Assembly (NCBI GenBank): GCA_028023455.1
Contig: JAQFVV010001036.1
Location: 1-64,000, forward strand
Origin: Epiperipatus broadwayi
Taxonomy: Eukaryota > Onychophora > Udeonychophora > Euonychophora > Peripatidae
Direction of reading: 5' to 3'
Length of the DNA: 64,000 nt
Part shown: positions 1 through 12,657 of the stretch, in pieces
Layout of the letters: each line of letters starts with the position of its first letter
Position numbering within the stretch: position 1 is the stretch's first letter
Notes under the pieces: model-generated
Told to the model about the DNA's origin: nothing
The model's database searches: none
Seen by the model: only the letters and a program-made list of their open reading frames with translations
Translations under genes and position numbers: made by a program

Positions 1-2708
1 ACCCTTGTACTAACTTTGAATTTCCGATTAAGGGCTTTATACGTTCAGTCCACGCTAGTTTTCCTTAAAAGAAAAACTATTATAAATGTGTGTTAAAATT
101 AATTCATTTGAGATTTAAACTAATCATTTCTATTAATAAATTCATGTTAGAATTATTCATTAATTTATATATATTATAACTGCGTGAATTGTGCGTATAT
201 ATATTTATAAATGTTTAAATATATATAATTATTCGAAAGTTTCATTGCGTCGGGAATGTTTATTTTACTTTTAAATAATATGTTAAATTTTTAGTGATTA
301 ATAGCTACATTCTTTCGATAAGCTTTCAGATTTTCTCTTTCCAAAACAATGGTTAAAGTTTTTATTAATTAGAAATAGATAGGTCTTTAAAATGTTAGGA
401 CGGTCCTAATTAAAATCATTTTCTGATATTAAAAATTCATTTTTCTAATTAGAAAATGAATTCAAGTTAATGAGTTTGAAAGCCTTATCAAAGGAATGTA
501 TCTAACAACAACTAGTAAATTTTTGTAAGACTGATTTAGCCTAAAGGCATCAGATACAGTATAAAGAGTTCCACAGGAAAAGTTTCCAAGCAGCTATTAT
601 TCCTCATTAAGAGAAGCTATATATATTTCATTAGAGAAGTCGCCCAGTTAAATTATGAAGTAAAATAGTGTTTCTACCATGGTGGGGGGTTAACTTCAAG
701 AGTCTGACTACGGTTCCTTAAGCCCCCTGAAAATCTTCAATGTGGCTGCAATATAAAAATTCATATACCAATCGTAAGCTGCCGAAACCTTAGAGAAATC
801 TATCAAAATGCTATTCACATAATTTTCAAAATGCGCGCATATGTTTCATCCAACTGGACTCTGCCCTGTGGAAATGCAGAAGTCAACCATGAAGAAATGG
901 TAATATCTTTCCTTTTGAACCTGGCCAGTTCTGAACTTTAAGTTAAAACATCTTTAAGCTATCTACTGTAAAATTGTCTTTTTGTTAATGTTATTTTTAA
1001 ATTATGTAGTAATTCTCTATCTTAATCTCTAGTCTTTAAATTTAATATTTAACTTTCTCTTTTCTTACGATGGCGGTTCATTTATTATTTATATATATTT
1101 ATTGTGTGATTTATTAATGTTGTTTATTTTTTATTATATGCCAATAATAACTTCAACTCGATAATAATTTCCTTCGTTGCATTTGCCTTGTTAAATAATA
1201 TTATATTTATTTTTACAGTAATTCTTACCCACTAGAACTATTTTGATACAGTTCTATTAATTATCGAGTTGAATGATTTGTACAATTTTTGCTATTTTAT
1301 TAATGGCTAATAACAACAAATTATTAGCTCAATTTTTAACCTATGCTCCCGGCCACTTTACTGAATTTATAATAGTTATTTATTCACATTAATTTATTGT
1401 TTCACAAAAAGGTTGATAAAGGAATTAAATGAATATATATATTCTAATTCAAATTCTATACTTTCTAGTAATATTCAGGAAGGGCATGGGATTTAGGGCA
1501 TAATTAACATAATTTCTAATTGCATTAAATACTTTTTGATTAAAGCACGTTTGATTTTAATTTAACTTGATCAGGTCATCACGTAGAGCACTCTTTATAT
1601 AAATTGGGTTTTATTATTTAAATACGATGATTACCAAGTCATCATTTTCCGAACGTTGCTGACGCGAGCCATCTCCTGTTTCATAGGCTTGTCCTCAGTG
1701 ATATTTCTATTAGTTTAATTATCTAGGAAGAAAGCACTTCCTCCACTTGCTCGTTTTATATTTGGAACACCAAAGGTTCGAGGCTACGACCCGACCTGGT
1801 TTTCCCTGTGTTCTATGGATCCTTCATATAGGGCATTGAAGACTTGTCAAATACAAGCAGCCCTGCTATTTTCTCAAATCATAGACAAGCCATTATTTTT
1901 CACATTTATTCTTATAGCTCATAAGTCGTCAGTACCGTTTATTTCTCAGTTCCAGTAAAGCCCGCTCTCATGCTCGTAAATCGTGATGAATTGATTTTAT
2001 TAAAGTCGAACAAATTCATGTTTATTTATAATTAAATAAGTTTTCTATTAAATATTAAAGTTATGCCCTAAATACGTATCTTGCTCTTTGTGAATTGATT
2101 TGCGAATGTGAAAATAAATCTCACATTCTTTCCTTTAGAATCAGAATAATAATTTCAGTCATAGCCAAATACCTTTATCTACCTTTATTTTCTTGTCGGG
2201 GGCATAGACATATATTTATCATATAATATTGCGTAATAGTATTGGCATATAATAAGGACTGCCATTCTTGTTGTAAATATAAATTCTGTTTAAAGACTAG
2301 AGGTAATCTATATAATCACAATCTAAAAGTTGAACAAAATTATAATTATTATTAAACATTTTATTAACACATTTGGGTTTTTTTTTTAAACTTTCTTTCT
2401 TATTCAAATTATTTTAATATTAATGCTCACTGTCTGTATTGGCAACCCGAACATATATATATGAGTTGACTTATAAAGATTGTTAGTTATTTTATTATAC
2501 TTTATTAGAGTTAGATCAGGAGTCTCATTAATCATCATCATCCGTTGAGCTAGTTCCTTGGCGCATAGTCATGTACCGTCGATATATGTCATCCATTGAT
2601 TTGATCTGAGCTCGTGAGTTGGGTTTGAATTCAGTTTGGTTCGCCTGAGTTTGAATCCGACTTTGAGTTTGGGTTTGTTGATGTGTTGGCTTCTTTTTGA
2701 CCGGTACA
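1..2708 (+). repeat. 5' LTR of family A LTR retrotransposon (first ~62 bp outside window)
   Basis: This long repeat recurs almost unchanged at 4128-6856 and, inverted, at 37346-40050. Position 1 matches 4190 of the second copy, so about 62 bp lie before the window. It ends GACCGGTACA at 2708. The complete left end, seen at 4128, is TGAAGCAGTC, so the repeat has the TG...CA ends of an LTR. It holds a near-perfect palindrome around ATTCATTTTC/GAAAATGAAT (about 436-462) and an inverted pair TCAACTCGATAAT/ATTATCGAGTTGA (about 1155 and 1260). Orientation is set by the purine tract before the second copy. An antisense open stretch at its right end is not a gene. Confidence 0.75.
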
Positions 2709-2850
2709 TGGTTATGTTTTTGGCTGCCCAACCGTTGTGGCTTCGATTTAATAAACCCCACACCCTGTAGTCAGTATTTATGTTTTAGCCACCCAAATCA
2801 TTGAGGCCTCGATTAATTAAATTCTACACCCAGTAGAGAGTGATTATATG
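2709..2850 (+). other. Primer-binding-site-like sequence, imperfectly duplicated
   Basis: Directly after the LTR end comes TGG, and at 2721 TGGCTGCCCA, followed by ACCGTTGTGGCTTCGA. This resembles the lysine-tRNA primer site TGGCGCCCAACGTGGGGC with small insertions. About 66 bases on, a weaker copy follows (TTAGCCACCCAAAT... GAGGCCTCGA). A match just inside a 5' LTR is expected for reverse-transcription priming. The 12-base offset and the insertions mean it may be decayed or not the true site. Confidence 0.45.
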
Positions 2851-4113
2851 CTGTAGAACGTTATATATACTTGAGAAAAAAAGTTATATGCGATTTATAA
2901 CTCATAACTGAAATGATTTTATGAATTAAAGTGTCAGTTTCGTTTAATTTCTTATACTTAAATGTTTTTAAAGATTACTTAAATGCTCAGTCAGTAATAG
3001 AATTTGTTTGTTAAACTCCGTAATAGATTTGTTAGTCAAAATAATTATTTAAAAGGAAAAGAAAAGTAATAAGATAGTTAATATATATATAAATTATGTG
3101 TATACCAGTATATATATTATACGTTTGTTTATACGCGTTCGTGACAGAAAGAAAAAAATAATTATTGTTAGAAAGTAGTAAGAGTGAAGCAAGGGGTAAA
3201 ATTAGGTGAAATGTGTTTCCGTGTCAAAATTAATTAGTATTCATCTTAGTATATATGTAAAAATATCCAGTATCGATATCATGTTCAAAGTTTAATTTCA
3301 AGTATTGCTTGCTAGCACATATATTAAATGTTCACTCCGTATTCTTAGTAGCCTCAAAGCAGGTGAAGACCTCCAAACTGGGAATTGCATGTCAAGCGGT
3401 CCGATGTAGTGGACAATACGCTTTAATGACAGCAATTTCTAGAGTAACCTCAAAGCAGGTGAAGACCTTCTGACTGGGAATTATATGTCAAGCAGTCCGA
3501 TGCAGTGTGACAATATGCTTAAATGACAATAATTTCTAGAGTAACCTCAAAGTAGGTGAAGACCTTTTGTGTAACACCAAGCAGCCAGATGCAGTTGGCA
3601 AAATGCTTCAATGGTTTACACACTCTTATGCTAGCAAGATTAAAAATGATATCAAATAAAAGTTCTTGTGTAATATTAATTTTGACATTTTTTTTGTGTG
3701 TGAAAGCCTCATGCTTATTTGAAATGAAATAGTTGAACTATGTTTAAAACGTTGTCAGTTTTAAAATAATAAATATTCATCAATTAAATTGTTCTATCCT
3801 AAATTATGTCAATCATATATGGTTTGGGTGATCAATGGGTTATTTCACATGTCCTATTAATCTCATATTGCTGACTGGCGCCCATATAAATAAATTTGTC
3901 AGCAAATATGATTGTCAGTACAGCAGAGAGTGAGTTGCCTAAATAAATAATAAAAACCAAATGGATCCAACATAGAGAATTACTAGTATCCTTGTTAAAA
4001 TATATCAATATTTGTATGTTACTAATTACTTGTATAGTCTACCAATTAATCAAGTAAACTTATAAATGTATCAAATATAAGTAAAAACATTTTTTTTCAT
4101 TGTTTTTTTTTTT
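2851..4113 (+). other. Non-coding interior of family A element
   Basis: The interior between the two LTRs is only about 1.4 kb and has no open frame resembling gag, protease, reverse transcriptase or integrase. It contains the minisatellite at 3351-3620 and a second primer-site-like string, CTGACTGGCGCCCAT, near 3873. The element is therefore non-autonomous (LARD-like) or a heavily deleted derivative of a coding one. Confidence 0.55.
3351..3620 (+). repeat. Minisatellite, ~96-97 bp unit, about 2.8 copies
   Basis: The phrase CCTCAAAGCAGGTGAAGACC starts near 3351, 3447 and 3544, giving a unit of 96-97 bases. Each unit goes on with CTGGGAATT, ATGTCAAGC and GTCCGATG. The third unit is shortened. 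It lies inside the family A interior. Confidence 0.8.
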
Positions 4114-4127
4114 GAAGTGGAAAAAAA
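4114..4127 (+). promoter_or_regulatory. Polypurine tract of family A element
   Basis: GAAGTGGAAAAAAA abuts the TG that opens the 3' LTR at 4128. A purine run exactly at this place is where plus-strand DNA synthesis is primed in LTR retrotransposons, so it gives the orientation of the element. Confidence 0.7.
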
Positions 4128-6856
4128 TGAAGCAGTCGGATCTAAGTTCGATCCTAGCTTCATGATCTTTCACATGTAGCCAACTTCAAACCCTTGTACT
4201 AACTTTGAATTTCCGATGCAATGGGGCTTTATGCGTTCAGTCCACGCTAGTTTCCTTAAAGAAAAACTATTATAAATGTGTGTTAAAATTAATTCATTTG
4301 AGATTTAAACTAATCATTTCTATTAATAAATTCATGTTAGAATTATTCATGAATTTATATATATTATAACTGCGTGGATTGTGCGTGTATATATATTTAT
4401 AAATGTTTAAATATATATAATTGTTCGAAAGTTTCATTGCGTCGGGAATGTTTATTTTACTTTTAAATAATATGTTAAATTTTTAGTGATTAAAAGCTAC
4501 ATTCTTTCGATAAGCTTTCAGATTTTCTCTTTCCAAAACAATGGTTAAAGTTTTTATTAATTAGAAATAGATAAGTCTTTAAAATGTTAGGACGGTCCTA
4601 ATTAAAATCATTTTCTGATATTAAAAATTCATTTTCTAATTAGAAAATGAATTCAAGTTAATGAGTTTGAAAGCCTTATCAAAGGAATGTATCTAACAAC
4701 AACTAGTAAATTTTTTGTAAGATTGATTTAGCCTAAAGGCATCAGATACAGTATAAAGAGCCCAGGAAAAGTTTCCAAGCAGCTATTATTCATCATTAAG
4801 AGAAGCTATATATATTTCATTAGAGAAGTCGCCCAGTTAAATTATGAAGTAAAATAGTGTTTCTACCATGGTGGGGGGGGCTTAACTTCAAGAGTCTGAC
4901 TACGGTTCCTTAAGCCCCCTGAAAATCTTCAATGTGGCTGCAATATAAAAATTCATATACCAATCGTAAGCTGCCAAAACCTTAGAGAAATCTATCAAAA
5001 TGCTATTCACATAATTTTCAAAATGCGCGCATATGTTTCATCCAACTGGACTCTGCCCTGTGGAAACGCAGAAGTCAACCATGAAGAAATGGTAATATCT
5101 TTCCGTTTGAACCTGGCCAGTTCTGAACTTTAAGTTAAAACATCTTTAAGCTATCTACTGTAAAATTGTCTTTTTGTTAATGTTATTTTAAATTATGTAG
5201 TAATTCTCTATCTTAATCTCTAGTCTTTAAATTTAATATTTAACTTTCTCTTTTCTTACGATGGCGGTTCATTTATTGTATTATATATATTTATTGTGTG
5301 ATTTATTAATGTTGTTTATTTTTTTTATTATATGCCAATAATAACTTCAACTCGATAATAATTTCCTTCGTTGCATTTGCCTTGTTAAATAATATTATAT
5401 TTATTTTTACAGTAATTCTTACCCACTAGAACTATTTTGATACAGTTCTATTAATTATCGAGTTGAATGATTTATACAATTTTTGCTATTTTATTAATGG
5501 CTAATAACAACAAATTATTAGCTCAATTTATAACCTATGCTCCCGGCCACTTTACTGAGTTTATAGTATTCATTTATTCACATTAATATATTGTTTCGCA
5601 AAAAGGTCGATAAAGGAGTTAAATGAATATATATTCTAATTCAAATTTTATACTTTCTAGTAATATTCAGGAAGGGCATGGGATTTAGGGCATAATTAAT
5701 ATAATTTCTAATTGCATTAAATACTTTTTGATTAAAGCATGTTTGACTTTAATTTAACTTGATCAGGTCATCACGTAGAGCACTCTTTATATAAATTGGG
5801 TTTTATTATTTAAATACGATGATTACCAAGTCATCATTTTCCGAACGTTGCTGACGCGAGCCATCTCCTGTTTCATAGGCTTGTCCTCAGTGATATTTCT
5901 ATTAGTTTAATTATCTAGGAAGAAAGCACTTCCTCCACTTGCTCGTTTTATATTTGGAACACCAAAGGTTCGAGGCTACGACCCGACCTGGTTTTCCTGT
6001 GTTCTATGGATCCTTCATATAGGGCATCGAAGACTTGTCAAATACAAGCAGCCCTGCTATTTTCTCAAATCACAGACAAGCCATTATTTTTCATATTTAT
6101 TCTTATAGCTCATAAGTCGTCAGTACCGTTTATTTTTCAGTTCCAGTAAAGCCCGCTCTCATGCTCGTAAATCGTGATGAATTGATTTTATTAAAGTCGA
6201 ACAAATTCATGTTTATTTATAATTAAATAAGTTTTCTATTAAATATTAAAGTTATGCCCTAAATACGTATCTTGCTCTTTGTGAATTGATTTGCGAATGT
6301 GAAAATAAATCTCACATTCTTTCCTTTAGAATCAGAATAATAATTTCAGTCATAGCCAAATACCTTTATCTACCTTTATTTTCTTGTCGGGGATCATAGA
6401 CATATATTTATCATATAATATTGCGTAATAGTATTGGCATATAATAAGGACTGCCATTCTTGTTGTAAATATAAATTCTGTTTAAAGACTAGAGGTAATC
6501 TATATAATCACAATCTAAAAGTTGAACAAAATTATAATTATTATTAAACATTTTATTAACACATTTGGGTTTTTTTAAACTTTCTTTCTTATTCAAATTA
6601 TTTTAATATTAATGCTCACTGTCTGTATTGGCAACCTGATATATATATATATGAGTTGACTTATAAAGATTGTTAGTTATTTTATTATACTTTATTAGAG
6701 TTAGATCAGAAGTCTCATTAATCATCATCATCCGTTGAGCTAGTTCCTTGGCTGCATAGTCATGTACCGTCGATATATGTCATCCATTGATTTGATCTGA
6801 GCTCGTGAGTTGGGTTTGAATTCAGTTTGAACTACCTGAGTTTGAATCCGACTTTG
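4128..6856 (+). repeat. 3' LTR of family A, last ~43 bp lost
   Basis: It starts TGAAGCAGTCGG and runs parallel to 1-2665 with only scattered substitutions and small indels by eye, so the insertion is fairly young. The match stops at 6856 (ACTTTG). The final 43 bases seen at 2666-2708, ending CCGGTACA, are replaced by unrelated AT-rich DNA. A perfect 26-bp palindrome lies at 4627-4652. No coding function is inferred. Confidence 0.75.
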
Positions 6857-7630
6857 CTTTTTGTAGTTCATATATGTTTCAATACAAAACAATTTATAAT
6901 CTATAATTAAAGTAAAATTAGTAAAATAAGACTTGCAATTGCAGACACCTTACCTAATTTTTTTTTAATGTGATACCTAATGAGATTTTAAATATGAACT
7001 CATATCATTTACACTAATAAAATAGATGTATTTTAAAAATATTTATAATAGATGTAAGTTTAAGACTATTTTAATTAATGAATTAATAGTTTAGCATGAT
7101 AAAATATATGTACTGTGCAAATTTATCATCCTCTTTTGCAGTTGTATTCTAAATAACAATTCAAATAATAGAATTTTTAAAAGTGTACTGCAGAAATTAG
7201 TTTTTTTTTTTAATATTTGTATATATATATATATTAGTTTTTTTTTAAAAAGAATTATCTCATCAATTTATAATAAATATTATAATTCAACATTTGTGCA
7301 ATATTATATTCCATTATTTAATACTTCTTCAAATTATTATTCATAATTCATAAAAAAAAATTATGTTTCAAATCAAACTTTATTGTTCATGAAGAATTAT
7401 ATTGTTAAAATATACATGGTTGAAAACTACATGGCTTCAGAACAAACATATGAATATTATTGGTTCAGTTCAAATAAATTGTTAGGCACGTGTCTGATAA
7501 ATGTAAACTTGTAAACTGTGTTTGCCTATGGTTCTATTTTCATTGTCTAAGGGTTTATTTCATCAGTTTAAAATACTTTTTAATTGATTTAAATATATCC
7601 TTTGGACTATTCAATACACAGATGTGGTGT
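6857..7630. other. AT-rich spacer, no feature seen
   Basis: Low-complexity AT-rich sequence with poly-T and poly-A runs. I see no coding, RNA or repeat signature, apart from the possible 3' tail of the minus-strand LINE near 7600. Confidence 0.5.
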
Positions 7631-7639
7631 TTAAAAGAT

Positions 7640-10450
7640 TATTGAAAATGAGGTATGTGACAAAAAAATTGTTCGTGTTATAGCAAAAGTCATTTGGTTG
7701 TTTGAGGTTATGATCTCACTTGGGTTTTTAATAGTGACAATATAGCAGCAAAAATATATGGTTGCACAATTTTGCCATCTCTGGCCTTCAGTTAGAATGT
7801 GGCTGCCTTCCGGTGTTATTTCCAAAGTAGAAAGTACATTTGGAGCACCACAAAATATATAAACAAAAAGGTGCCTCATGGTTGCCTGTATTGAACCTTT
7901 GCTGAGCATTTCTATTAGGTTATCAAATGTGATGTTACTTTATCTATACATGTTAATCATAATCTCTCAGGTATTTGACAGGGCTGGGCAGTGTGGGATA
8001 GGTGCTGTTGCATTTCTTCTTTCCTGTGGCACAAAGAACAAAAAGCATCAATTTTGGTGTAAAAACTTCAGTATTTAAGGAAATAAGAGGTAGGTAGTGC
8101 ATGAAAATTGAGCGTTAAGAGAAAGTCAAAAGGTTTGGTTCCAATGACCATTTTTGAATCACTAGATCAACTAACTGTTGTTCATATTTAACATTGATGA
8201 TTGTGGATTAGTAGTTAGGTCTGGGGGGAACATATTATAAATGCTCCAATAGGTGTATCTACCAACTCTCAAAATAAAACACCTAATCATAAAGACTTTG
8301 TAGTTGGTTTACAAACAAAGACATATATTCATGTGAAGATGGTGGTTAGTCTGTGAGTATTATTTGAAGGATGCATTTGAGAGCTAGAAAACTTCTTATC
8401 AGTGCAGCCAGGAGATTAATACTTTTTTGTGTATGAAAAATTTGAATGATGTGAAGACCTAATCCATTTCTGGTTGGTGGGAGACTAAGTCATTTTAACA
8501 GAGTTGGAGACTATTTTCTGCACTATAGTAACTTGCTACAGACTGAGTAAATGGATGAAATAAAAGATATAGTGAAGTTTATGATTGATGAGTAATAGGT
8601 ATTTTTGTTGTTATAAGCTGATTGAAAATGTATATTTTTGCATATAATAAGAAGTAGGTTTTGGAGAGAGAGTTGGTTATGCATTTTGCATCAAAGCCCT
8701 GGTAAAAATAAAATCTGAGGAAATTAGTTGGTTTACCATGATAAATTTGTGTGTGTGTCATGATAAATTTGTGTGTGTGCCTGTACAGTGTAAAAAATTT
8801 AAGCTGATGTTTTATTAATGTTGATTTTGAAATTATATTTGAAGGTGTATTTATTAAGTATTTTTTCCAGAGTAGGTAGTTGTTTATTAGAAGTAAGAAA
8901 AACAGTAAAGTCATCCATGCATGCAATACATGTGCAGAATTTGAATTCCTTGTAATATTTGTTGTATTTTGTTTATGAGAGGATTAATGTAGATCGTGAA
9001 TAATAAAAAACTGAGTGGAAATCCTTGAGGTATGGATTGGTGAGGAGAAAATAAATGTGATGTTCTACCATTAATTGCAATATGGATCTCATGACTAAGG
9101 ATTAGATTGGTTAATAAGTATTAGAGAAAACAAGGTATTATGGTGTCTGAAATTGTCTGAATTAAAATTTCAATAGGAACCAAGTCAGAAGCAGCCTCAA
9201 TGTCAATTTGAACAGCCATTGGAGCATTTTTTTCTCAACCTGAATTTACAATGGTTTTGAAATGATGGCAACTTGGCCTGTTGATGAGCCTTTTTTGCAT
9301 GTTGCATAGGTGATAATAGAAAAATGAGATATGGTTTCATTTTATCTTTTAGAATCTTTTCCAGAACTTTTATACAAAGGAGCCCACAGAGATTGGTGCA
9401 GAATAGATAGATTTGATTTTGAAGCTTGTTTTTGTCAAATGGAATTAAGGAGATTGGATATAGAAATTTTATGTTAAACAATCTTTGTGATAGATAATTT
9501 GCTAAATCCCATAGATATGTGGTGGTAAACTGACTGAGATGTGAGAATACAAATTTAGGGTTTCCATGCTGCCCTGGATAACAAGAGTTGGTATTGTGGT
9601 TAGTTTCAACATAAAATCAGTAGCACAGAAAGGTTTATCTAACTCTGGTTGGCCAAAGAGATCTTCAGATGGTTTGAAAGCACAATGTGATTGCAGCTTT
9701 TGTTTGAAACATTTGTATACTGGTTCTATCATATTATGTCCAGCTTTGGTGTCACCCTTGGTTTTATGTGCTTGTGAAACTCTGACAGTGGAAGGATATC
9801 CCATGTACCCTTGTGTCCATATGTGTTGATTTGTTAGACAGATTTTTTGTCACAAGGTACTCTTTTAGAGTGTTGCAGGTGTCATTATAAATTTGTGTAA
9901 GTCTCTTTATATGTTCATAGATATCTGGTACAGATTTAAACATGGTAATCCTTTTATGTAACTCATCAGCCAAAGTTAGGAGTCTTGAGAGTGGTAATGT
10001 AGTTTGGGTAATATAAATTGAATGACAGAATCTTGATAAAGAAAATGTACCATTGAACAGGATTAAAGATTGCATAGTGCTATTTTTAAATAGCATAATG
10101 TATGTTTCAGAGTACAAAACTTCATAAGTGTGTGCAGAAAAAAATATTCTTATTCTTTTATGAAGTTGAATTGTTGGCATTTGCATTGAATTTAGATTGA
10201 GTTTGAGCATTTGACTAGAGTGATCAGAAAGGGATGAGGGATTAAGTGTTCATTTTAATTAAGCGATGAAGCATGGGTGAATAAAAGCACAGATCAATAA
10301 GTGAGGTGTGATAATGGTTGTAGAATGAGATGGATTTCGATAGTAAATCTTCATCACTCATTAGAGGTATTCCATGTTGATGTAGCCACTTTGACACAAA
10401 AGTGTGATAACTCATATTAAAGTCACCCAGTAAAATAAATGGGTACATGC
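7640..10450 (-). pseudogene. Decayed non-LTR retrotransposon (LINE) with apurinic endonuclease and reverse transcriptase
   Basis: Reading the minus strand from 10450 downward, broken frames follow LINE order. At 10448-10242 the C-terminal part of an endonuclease/exonuclease/phosphatase domain shows ILLGDFN and later SLIDLCFYS. At 9480-9203 comes the fingers region of a reverse transcriptase (PISL, CGLLCIKVLEKIL). At about 9045-8907 is the palm, SIPQG.PLS..LFTIYINPLI, followed by MDDF where the catalytic YADD/VDD is expected. At 8050-7980 lies a C-terminal zinc-knuckle-like CSLCHRKEEMQQH. Many stops and frameshifts, a 5' truncation within the endonuclease, and an altered catalytic box make it inactive. 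Clade not assigned; RTE- or CR1-like are possible. Confidence 0.75.
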
Positions 10451-12509
10451 ATAATAAAATTTAAAATGTCTGGATTCAGACTCTCTATACTTTTTAAATA
10501 AGTATATATTTCTTAATTATTTACATAGCATTGTATGTTGTCCAGTACATTTATATTATAGAAATAAATATTCAAAATTTTAGCTTATAACAAATTTTTC
10601 AGTTTAGCCTTATGCAAAAAATATGTATTGTGAAGAAAACAGATTGTTTTTTAAAAGATATGATAAATAATAGATAATTTAAAAATAAAAGCTTCCATTA
10701 TTTGTTTAGACATGTCTTAGTGCAAACAAATAAGATTTATATTAACTTTGAAAATAAAAATAAAAACACTGTTAGAACTTCACTTTCTGGAATAAAAAAC
10801 AAACATAATAGTAAATATATTATTTTAGAACTAAAAACAAAAGACTATTATATAAATTAAACTTCAATAAAGAATAAATAAAAAATGGTAAAATAAAAAA
10901 CATTTTTAGAAAATCTGATTAGTATTCAAAAGTAGGTAGTGGTAATGAATAAAATATATTTGTGAAGAAATAGAAAATGTCATTGAAAATAAATATAAAA
11001 ATAGCAATAAAGTAACTTATGGGAATTGGTCTGCTGTGTGAATCCATGCCATCTCATGTAGTGTATAGCTTGTCCACAAATATAGGTATTTCATCATGAG
11101 AGTCAAGGGAACATGTTACCATGATAATTAATAAAACTTACATGTGAATGAAAATGTTTACATTTCAGAATTATTCCATTGTTAAGAAACACATTCTGAT
11201 TACAAATATTTTTTTATTTAAATGTAAGAGGATTACTTTTTTATTTAGACATGTAAAAATTACTTGAAATATATTACATATTATAGACTCTGTTACTATT
11301 ACTGTACTAAACTGATCAGTCCATATGAGTTCAGCATTCAGAAGAAGTAATTCTATCATTGTGAAAACTATTGTAATAATTGAGCCCTTTCAAGGAAATA
11401 CATTTTATTTAAATATCCTAATTTATATCAAAATAATACAATTTATTTTAAAAGAAACTTATTTTTAAAAGATTGCCTCATAATAATTTTGGTAATTCTG
11501 AAATATGTTGGATAATAGTTGCATAATAGTTAATAACATGTATTATTCATATTTTAGATACTTCACTACAATGTGTGTAAATTAGTATAATGAACAGAAA
11601 ATATGGAATATTGTGGATCAAAATTATTTTCTGCTTTTAATAGTCATATTATTTTTTGCATGTTTTACTAATCTGCTTATCATTGAATTTGGACAATCAT
11701 GGTGTGTGTTATATACTAGCTAAAAACTCTTAACTGATCCATAATAAAATCCAAATATTTAAAAATTATTGTCTTTGGTTGTGGGCAGTTCAAATCAAGA
11801 AAAATAGAATTAGTAAAAAGGAAATATATAATATTTATAAATGATTATATGTGCCAAATTATTTATTTGTTAACAAATTTCATTATATTTATATTATCAT
11901 TTAATGCCACTATTTTGAATGTAATGTAACAATCATATAACATCATTTTAAAGCTCTTTTAAATGCTTGCACTATTTGAAAGTGTTAAGACATTGGTTGT
12001 TTAGTAAAACAAATCAAGTATTTAATTTTTATTACTTACACAGCACAATTTAACATTAAACAAAATAAAACACAAAGACATGTGATGACTTCTAAAAATG
12101 TATTGAATAAACAATGTAATATAAAAATTTTAAATGTTGGATTGTTTAATATGTAAATAAAAAGGTAAAAGTGTAAATAATGTAAATAATTATACATTTT
12201 TATTGTTGTACTGTTTTTGGACCTTTTGTTAATTAAAGGTATTTGATCTAGCTTAAGTATCTGCTATACTTGTATTTAAATATCTTTGTTAAGTAAAATT
12301 ATATAGAATTCATTTAGGTTTAATTTACAAATTTAATTTCATGGGCTGGAAGCGAAGGGGTAGAATTTAACTTGTACAAAGATATCTCTCTACTCACACA
12401 ATGATTCTCTGTGACACAAAAAAAAACCTATTAAATTTATTTAAAAATTTAAAACAATTACATTGTACTGGCTTAACATCTACATTTTATATATGTAATA
12501 TATGTGGGA
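10451..12509. other. AT-rich spacer, no feature seen
   Basis: Two kilobases of AT-rich sequence with no open frame, repeat or RNA signature that I can support. Confidence 0.5.
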
Positions 12510-12657
12510 TTCGAACTCAGACTTTCACATGACCAAAAACTCTCAGTGCCATCTTATATTGCTAATCCACTTGATTTATCTTTTCAACATGTGTGTGATC
12601 AGGGTCAGCAATATAAAATGGCACTGAGAGTTGTGGTTCATGTGAAAGTCTGAGTTA
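12510..12657. repeat. Inverted-repeat SINE remnant (hairpin)
   Basis: Left arm 12513-12571 and right arm 12605-12656 are near complements (CTCAGACTTTCACATGA / TCATGTGAAAGTCTGAG; CTCTCAGTGCCAT / ATGGCACTGAGAG). The left arm contains GATTCGAACTC, the complement of a polymerase III B box (GAGTTCGAATC). The same sequence occurs in the larger foldback at 50105-50995, so this is a shorter, older member of that family. Confidence 0.6.

Noticed and set aside
2528-2761. Open frame ending TSSTDDDD, also seen at 37180-37515 and partly near 6720-6856
   Set aside because: It is conserved only because it lies in the repeated family A LTR. It reads antisense to the element as oriented by its purine tract and primer site, and it shows no domain.
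9566-9829. 87-codon plus-strand frame and 7878-8078 plus-strand frame
   Set aside because: They run opposite the LINE coding strand. The minus strand carries the recognisable endonuclease and reverse-transcriptase motifs.
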